A stretch of 10,542 bases of DNA. It comes from JANOQP01 sp044227705 (GTDB lineage: Bacteria; Bacteroidota; Bacteroidia; Chitinophagales; Saprospiraceae). This document shows, one piece after another, positions 7,125 through 10,542 of this stretch. Made by a program: the position numbers and the translations under genes. The stretch spans positions 1-10,542 of the forward strand of contig JBGAWE010000164.1 of assembly GCA_044227705.1 (NCBI GenBank). Direction: 5' to 3'. The notes beneath the pieces were generated by a model. That model ran no database searches, was not told the origin of the DNA, and was given only the letters and a program-made list of their open reading frames with translations. Position 1 is the first letter of the stretch, and each line of letters begins with the position of its first letter.

Positions 7125-7571
7125 TCAATGAAAATAGGCGTGGACGGCCTCCACGAAAACGTCCTTCTGCCCGGCGGAAACGGCCAGCGTCGCCCCGTTC
7201 GTCAGGACGACGCAGCCGCCTTTTCCACGGATGTATTTTTTCAAGTGCCGAAGCTGGATGGTGTGCGAGCGGTGGATGCGGACGAAGTGGTCGGCGGGCA
7301 TCATGCCCTCGATTTCGCGCAGCGTCTTGCAGACGAGCACCTGTCGGCTGTCCACAAAATGAATCATCGTGTAGTTGCCGCTCGCCTCCAAAAAGAGGAT
7401 GTCGCGGGTCTTCTCGAAGTTCAGCCCCTCCATCGTCGGCAGGGCGATTTTTTTCGAGGCCTTTTCTGCACCGGTCTCGGCGGTGCGGCTCGCGTCGGGC
7501 ACGGGCCGGAAATCGGGGTAGAGGACGACAGGCTCGGAGAGCGTGGGGCGGAGTTGTTTGACGGCGTTCAT
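7125..7571 (-). CDS. Stand-alone LytTR-family DNA-binding regulator
   Basis: The 148-residue product has a LytTR DNA-binding domain from about residue 44 to 145. Characteristic segments are DILFLEASGNYTMIHF (57-72), KTLREIEGMMP (82-92) and HFVRIHRSHTIQLRHLKKY (95-113), followed by VVLTNGATLAVSAGQKD. The N-terminal 43 residues are proline-rich and variable, and there is no receiver domain, so this is not a conventional AgrA/LytR response regulator; the signal and any partner kinase are unknown. The ATG at 7571 is the only good start. The gene is divergent from the hypothetical gene at 7786 and shares a bidirectional terminator with the HIT gene. Upstream at 7680-7708 it carries a sequence block that recurs before the peptide gene at 9595, which may be an operator. 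Confidence 0.93.
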   Translation of the reverse strand: MNAVKQLRPTLSEPVVLYPDFRPVPDASRTAETGAEKASKKIALPTMEGLNFEKTRDILFLEASGNYTMIHFVDSRQVLVCKTLREIEGMMPADHFVRIHRSHTIQLRHLKKYIRGKGGCVVLTNGATLAVSAGQKDVFVEAVHAYFH

Positions 7572-7647
7572 GAGTCCAAAAGTTTAGCAGTGAGCGGTGT
7601 GGTTTTCTTTTCTCAAGTCGTCCTGAAGGTTTGCGTTTTTGACGATA

Positions 7648-7655
7648 CAAAGGTG
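7648..7655 (-). promoter_or_regulatory. Candidate -7 box for the LytTR gene
   Basis: The minus strand reads CACCTTTG, one mismatch from TAnnTTTG. A TTTC lies 19 nt upstream at the place expected for the -33 element. Transcription would start near 7641, leaving a leader of about 70 nt before the ATG at 7571. Confidence 0.4.
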
Positions 7656-7679
7656 CCCTTGCCCCCATCCGCGAGAAAG

Positions 7680-7708
7680 CCAAAAACCGCTCATAATTCA
7701 GGTTTCCA
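7680..7708 (-). repeat. Copy 1 of a 16-bp repeat with adjacent T-tract, upstream of LytTR
   Basis: The minus strand reads TGGAAACCTGAATTAT (7708-7693), then six bases, then TTTTTGG (7686-7680). The 16-mer is identical to one at 9691-9706, which is also followed by TTTTTGG after five bases. It lies about 122 nt upstream of the LytTR start and about 77 nt upstream of the divergent gene at 7786. It may be a regulator binding site or a dispersed repeat. Confidence 0.6.
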
Positions 7709-7785
7709 TTCACCAAAAATGGCTTGCGGGAAATGGGCAAATGCACCACATTGGCCAAGTTTTTCACCCGCTATCCAGCCCGGCC

Positions 7786-9336
7786 ATGTCGAAGACCCCG
7801 TCCGACAAGCTCTTCCGCCTCGTCAAGTCGCTCACCCGGCAGGAGCGGCGCTATTTCATCCTCTGGGCGCAGGGGAAGGCCGAGAGCACGTCGCGCTATG
7901 CACAGCTTTTCGAGCTTATCGACCAGGCGCAGGTGCCCGACGATCCCGGTTTTTGCCAAAAAATCTATCCCGAGGAAAAGGTTGCCGGGACGAAATACTC
8001 CGAGCTGAAGGCCTATTTGTATGACCTGATTCTCGCCGCTTTGCAGGATTTTGACGCGCCCTCTACGGTCGATTACCGGCTGCGGCACCTATTGCAATCG
8101 GTCGCCGTCCTCTTTCGGCGGGGGCTTTACGGCGACTGCCGGGAGCTTCTGGCAAAGGCCCGGCGGCTCGCGCTGCGCTATGAAAACTTCGCCGCACAGC
8201 TCGAAATCATCCACTGGGAAAAGCACATCGCCTATGCCTTGAGCGACATGGATTTGCTCGCCCGGGAGATACAACGGATTGATTATGAGGAAGATGTGTG
8301 CATCCGGCAGATTCAGAACCTCGCCGACCACCGTCGTCTTTTCCTGAAAATCTGGACCTCGGTGAAAACGGAGGCGGCGGCCCGCGGCGAGGACCGCCTC
8401 GAAAAACTCCGGCGGCTGGCGGACGACCCGCTCCTCCAAAACTTCGACGACGCGCTCTCGCACATGGCCCGCGTCCTCTTCCTGCGGTCGAAGACCATCT
8501 ACCACTACCTCTCGCTCGACTACCCGGCTTTCTATGAGGACGGGCAGAAGCTCCTCCTTTTGCAGGAGTCGAAGCCCTGGCTTTTGACCGAAAACCTTGG
8601 CGAGTACATCGCCTCGTTGAGCAATTTCCTCCTCGCCTGTGGCCTGCAGCAGCGGTACGAAGAGGTCGGAGAGACGCTCGAAAAACTGCGCGGCCTTCGC
8701 CCCGTCGCGCACGACGACCGCGTGAAAATCAGGCGGCAATACTTCTCAGGAAAGCTCAACCTCTGCGTCTTCACCGGCCGTTTCGAGGAGGGGAAGGCCG
8801 AAATGGAGCGACTTTTCATGGAAACCGACGCGGCGGACAGGCCTTTTTTCGAGTCGGCGAGCTTCCAATTCCAGTTCTTCTCGGTGGCGTTCGGCTGCGG
8901 CGACTTCCCGCTGGCACTCGATTTCGTCAACAAAATCCTCGGCCGCCACAAGACCGTTGAGCGGCAAGACCTGCAGAGCCTCGCCCGAACGCTCAATCTT
9001 TTGGTACACTTTGAAATGGGGAACATGGAGCTGCTCGAGTCACTCCTGCGCTCGTCGGCGCGCTACCTACGGAGCCGCGACCGGCTCTTCAAAATGGAGA
9101 AAATCGTCATCCGCTTCATGGCCGAACTGCTGCGGGCGACCTCGAAAGAGGAGCTGCTCCGCGTGTTCAAAAAAGAGCGGGAGGCCCTGCTGGCCGGTTC
9201 GGGAAGCCCCGTCGGGCGCATCCTCCTCGAGTATTTTGATTTCGAATCGTGGATTGACAGCAAGATTTCCGGGAAGTCGTTTGCCGAAACCGTGCGCAAA
9301 AAGGCAGCGAAACTGTCCGTTCGAAAAAAGAAATAA
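7786..9336 (+). CDS. Uncharacterised helical solenoid protein of Bacteroidota
   Basis: Starting from the ATG at 7786 the product is 516 residues, beginning MSKTPSDKLFRLVKSLTRQE. The frame opens earlier at 7639, but the added 49 residues look like non-coding sequence, and the conserved N-terminal pattern begins right after 7786. That pattern (KLFRLVKSLTRQERRYF, YAQLFELID, KIYPEEKVAGTKYSELKAYLYDLIL) recalls hypothetical proteins of Saprospiraceae and parallels the N-terminus of the 2410-3810 product. The remainder is a run of amphipathic helices with TPR-like pairs, for example QQRYEEVGETLEKLRGL and GRFEEGKAEMERLF. The C-terminus is strongly basic (SVRKKK). There is no signal peptide, membrane segment or catalytic motif. 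Function is unknown; a scaffolding role is only inferred. It is divergent from the LytTR gene, with 214 bp of shared upstream DNA. Confidence 0.87.
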   Translation: MSKTPSDKLFRLVKSLTRQERRYFILWAQGKAESTSRYAQLFELIDQAQVPDDPGFCQKIYPEEKVAGTKYSELKAYLYDLILAALQDFDAPSTVDYRLRHLLQSVAVLFRRGLYGDCRELLAKARRLALRYENFAAQLEIIHWEKHIAYALSDMDLLAREIQRIDYEEDVCIRQIQNLADHRRLFLKIWTSVKTEAAARGEDRLEKLRRLADDPLLQNFDDALSHMARVLFLRSKTIYHYLSLDYPAFYEDGQKLLLLQESKPWLLTENLGEYIASLSNFLLACGLQQRYEEVGETLEKLRGLRPVAHDDRVKIRRQYFSGKLNLCVFTGRFEEGKAEMERLFMETDAADRPFFESASFQFQFFSVAFGCGDFPLALDFVNKILGRHKTVERQDLQSLARTLNLLVHFEMGNMELLESLLRSSARYLRSRDRLFKMEKIVIRFMAELLRATSKEELLRVFKKEREALLAGSGSPVGRILLEYFDFESWIDSKISGKSFAETVRKKAAKLSVRKKK

Positions 9337-9370
9337 AAAAGGCGGGCAACCTCCATGAGAGGATGCCCGC
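9335..9370 (-). terminator. Intrinsic terminator of the precursor-peptide gene
   Basis: GCGGGCA (9342-9348) pairs with TGCCCGC (9364-9370). Inside, CCTC (9350-9353) pairs with GAGG (9359-9362) across an A/A mismatch, around the loop CATGA. On the minus strand the hairpin is followed by C and six T, ideal for ending the gene that stops at 9395. On the plus strand no T-run follows, so the gene ending at 9336 would use it poorly. Confidence 0.82.
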
Positions 9371-9394
9371 ATTCCCTGACGGCAAGAGCAGCGC

Positions 9395-9595
9395 TCACTT
9401 TTTCTTGCCGATGAGGCTCTTGCCCTCGATTTCGATGCGGGTGTCGATGCTCGTCCAACGGACGCCGTAGTTGGACTTCTTGCCCTGGATGGTGACTTGC
9501 AGGCCGCCTTTGGTCTGCTCCAGTTCGGCCTTGTCGAGCGAGGTGACGAAGCTCTCGACGCGCAGGTCGGTCAGTTTGAGTTTTTCCTTTGCCAT
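9395..9595 (-). CDS. RiPP-like precursor peptide with pinensin-type GG leader, cysteine-free core
   Basis: The 66-residue product begins MAKEKLKLTDLRVESFVTSL and reaches GG at residues 30-31 (LEQTKGG). The run KLKL-x-DL, SFVTSL and a closing KGG is the leader pattern I know from Bacteroidota class I lanthipeptides of the pinensin type. If cleaved after GG, the core would be about 35 residues (32-66), with three Ser and three Thr, one Trp, one Tyr and the basic tail GKKK. There is no cysteine anywhere, so lanthionine rings cannot form; any modification would have to be of another kind, or the peptide may be a regulatory or relict member. No LanB/LanC, radical SAM enzyme or peptidase-containing transporter adjoins it. 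The ATG is preceded by GGAAGTC. A strong terminator follows, so it is likely a single-gene unit. The alternative is a small structural protein with a GG motif by chance. Confidence 0.78.
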   Translation of the reverse strand: MAKEKLKLTDLRVESFVTSLDKAELEQTKGGLQVTIQGKKSNYGVRWTSIDTRIEIEGKSLIGKKK

Positions 9596-9678
9596 GACTT
9601 CCGAGAATTTTGATTGTTGGAAAAATAGCTGTCGTTCGAGGGCATAAAACTACTGTTCGTCAGTCGAATAGGGTTTGA

Positions 9679-9706
9679 CCAAAAAATCGGATAATTCAGG
9701 TTTCCA
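9679..9706 (-). repeat. Copy 2 of the 16-bp repeat with T-tract, upstream of the precursor peptide
   Basis: The minus strand reads TGGAAACCTGAATTAT (9706-9691), then five bases, then TTTTTGG (9685-9679). It is identical over 16 bp to the copy at 7693-7708 and lies about 96 nt upstream of the peptide start at 9595. A poor -7 candidate, TAGTTTTA, lies 26 nt after the T-tract at 9652-9645; in copy 1 the comparable gap to CACCTTTG is 24 nt. Confidence 0.6.
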
Positions 9707-9767
9707 ACTTGCCGACGAGCCGGGGTTCTCGGATTGCTTCTGTCTCATTTTTGACAAAAGGGCATCG

Positions 9768-10542
9768 TCAAAACTTCGAGTCGTCCACCCCGTCGAGCCA
9801 CCGTTCAATCTCCCCGACGACCGACTCGACGCAGCCCGCCTCGAACGGCGAGCGCAGCCCGGCCAGTTTCACCAGTTCGAGGAACGACCGACTCCCGCCC
9901 GCTTGGCAAAGCTCGACGTAGCTTTTCCACGCCGCCGAGTGGCCCTCGCGGTCGCGCTTCCAGAACTGGAAGGCGCAGATTTGGGCGAGGCAGTAGTCGA
10001 TGTAGTAAAACGGCGAGCCGAAGATGTGGCTCTGCTTTTGCCAAAAGCCGCCCTTTTCGAGGAAGTCGAGGCCGTCGTAATTCCGGCCGGGCAGATATTT
10101 CCGCTCGATGGCGCGCCACGCGGCGTTGCGCTCCGTGGGGGAAACGCCGGGGTTTTCATAGACAAAATGTTGGAACTCGTCCACCGCCACCCCATACGGC
10201 AGGAACTGCACGGCCCCGGCGAGGTGGGCAAATCGATACTTTTCGACATCTTCTTTGAAGAACAAATCCATCCACGGCCAAGTGAAAAACTCCATGCTCA
10301 TCGAGTGGATTTCGCAGGCCTCGTAGGTCGGCCAGTGGTACTCTTTCACATCGAACCCCCGGCTCGACCAGACCTGAAAGGCGTGGCCTGCCTCGTGCGT
10401 CAGCACGTCGATGTCGTGGCTCGTGCCGTTGAAATTGGAGAAGATGAACGGCGCACGCTGGTCGGCAACGTAGGTGCAGTAGCCGCCCATCTGCTTCCCG
10501 TCGCGGTTGACAAGGTCCATCAAATCGGTCTGCCGCATCTCG
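9768..10542 (-). CDS. M3-family zinc oligoendopeptidase, C-terminal part (N-terminus beyond window)
   Basis: The visible 258 codons are the C-terminal half of a thimet-type metallopeptidase. The zinc-binding HExxH motif appears as VLTHEAGHAF, and a third ligand is expected in YEACEIHSMSMEFF about 25 residues later. The preceding GGYCTYVADQRAPFIFSNFNG and the downstream FGSPFYYIDYCLAQ are typical of the M3 oligopeptidase subgroup related to but distinct from PepF, usually about 550 residues. These cytoplasmic enzymes cut short peptides. The frame stays open to the right edge, so the ATG at 10538 is an internal methionine, not the start. The active-site residues are intact. It lies 172 nt upstream of the precursor-peptide gene on the same strand, but the peptide has its own upstream region, so co-transcription is uncertain. 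Confidence 0.93.
   Translation of the reverse strand, partial: EMRQTDLMDLVNRDGKQMGGYCTYVADQRAPFIFSNFNGTSHDIDVLTHEAGHAFQVWSSRGFDVKEYHWPTYEACEIHSMSMEFFTWPWMDLFFKEDVEKYRFAHLAGAVQFLPYGVAVDEFQHFVYENPGVSPTERNAAWRAIERKYLPGRNYDGLDFLEKGGFWQKQSHIFGSPFYYIDYCLAQICAFQFWKRDREGHSAAWKSYVELCQAGGSRSFLELVKLAGLRSPFEAGCVESVVGEIERWLDGVDDSKF

Noticed and set aside
6640..7767. Minus-strand frame of 375 codons spanning the HIT gene, the terminator and the LytTR gene
   Set aside because: It crosses two well-supported genes and a strong terminator, and its translation shows no domain.
7639..7785. Upstream extension of the 7786 gene from an earlier ATG
   Set aside because: The 49 extra residues (starting MTIQRCPCPHP) look non-coding and overlap the 16-bp repeat and the LytTR promoter region; the conserved N-terminus starts at 7786.
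9395..9595. Reading the small peptide as a classical lanthipeptide
   Set aside because: No cysteine is present in the leader or core, so lanthionine bridges are not possible; only the leader resemblance is claimed.
9749..9773. TTTTGAC/GTCAAAA inverted repeat overlapping the stop codon of the M3 peptidase gene
   Set aside because: It is a 7-bp stem with an 11-nt loop and no T-run after it on the minus strand, too weak to call a terminator, although no better one is visible for that gene.

Overview
The window looks like a GC-rich chromosomal segment of a Bacteroidota bacterium, most likely near Saprospiraceae/Chitinophagia. Four things point there: a secreted multi-repeat protein carrying the SYDPNDK / RFQNTGTDTAFNV domain typical of type IX-secreted cargo; two hypothetical proteins of kinds I know only from this phylum; Bacteroidota-style -7 boxes (TAnnTTTG) with no strong Shine-Dalgarno sites; and a small peptide with a pinensin-type GG leader. 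No rRNA, tRNA, CRISPR array, phage gene or transposase is visible.

Layout. (1) 1-2218, minus: a large secreted protein, open at the left edge of the window. (2) 2410-3810, plus: a helical hypothetical protein with a TTG start. (3) 3812-5920, minus: a membrane-anchored vWA protein whose stop codon lies one base from the previous gene's stop. (4) 5921-6177: a divergent regulatory region holding a -7 box on each strand, a GC-rich hairpin between them, and a strong terminator-like hairpin inside the presumed greA leader, which may end a small RNA. (5) 6178-7044, plus: greA and a HIT-family hydrolase in a tight operon, closed by a bidirectional terminator. (6) 7125-7571, minus: a stand-alone LytTR DNA-binding protein. 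(7) 7786-9336, plus: a second helical hypothetical protein, N-terminally similar to the one at 2410. (8) 9395-9595, minus: a 66-residue RiPP-like precursor peptide with its own terminator. (9) 9768-10542, minus: the C-terminal part of an M3-family zinc oligopeptidase, open at the right edge.

How the parts may work together. greA and HIT are housekeeping functions. The accessory interest lies at 7125-9770. An exact 16-bp repeat, followed at similar spacing by a T-tract ending in GG, lies upstream of both the LytTR gene and the precursor-peptide gene in the same orientation, so the regulator may control itself and the peptide. The peptide has no cysteine and no modification or export gene beside it, so it is either an orphan precursor served by enzymes elsewhere or a member of an unusual, non-lanthionine class. 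The neighbouring M3 peptidase could be involved only by position.
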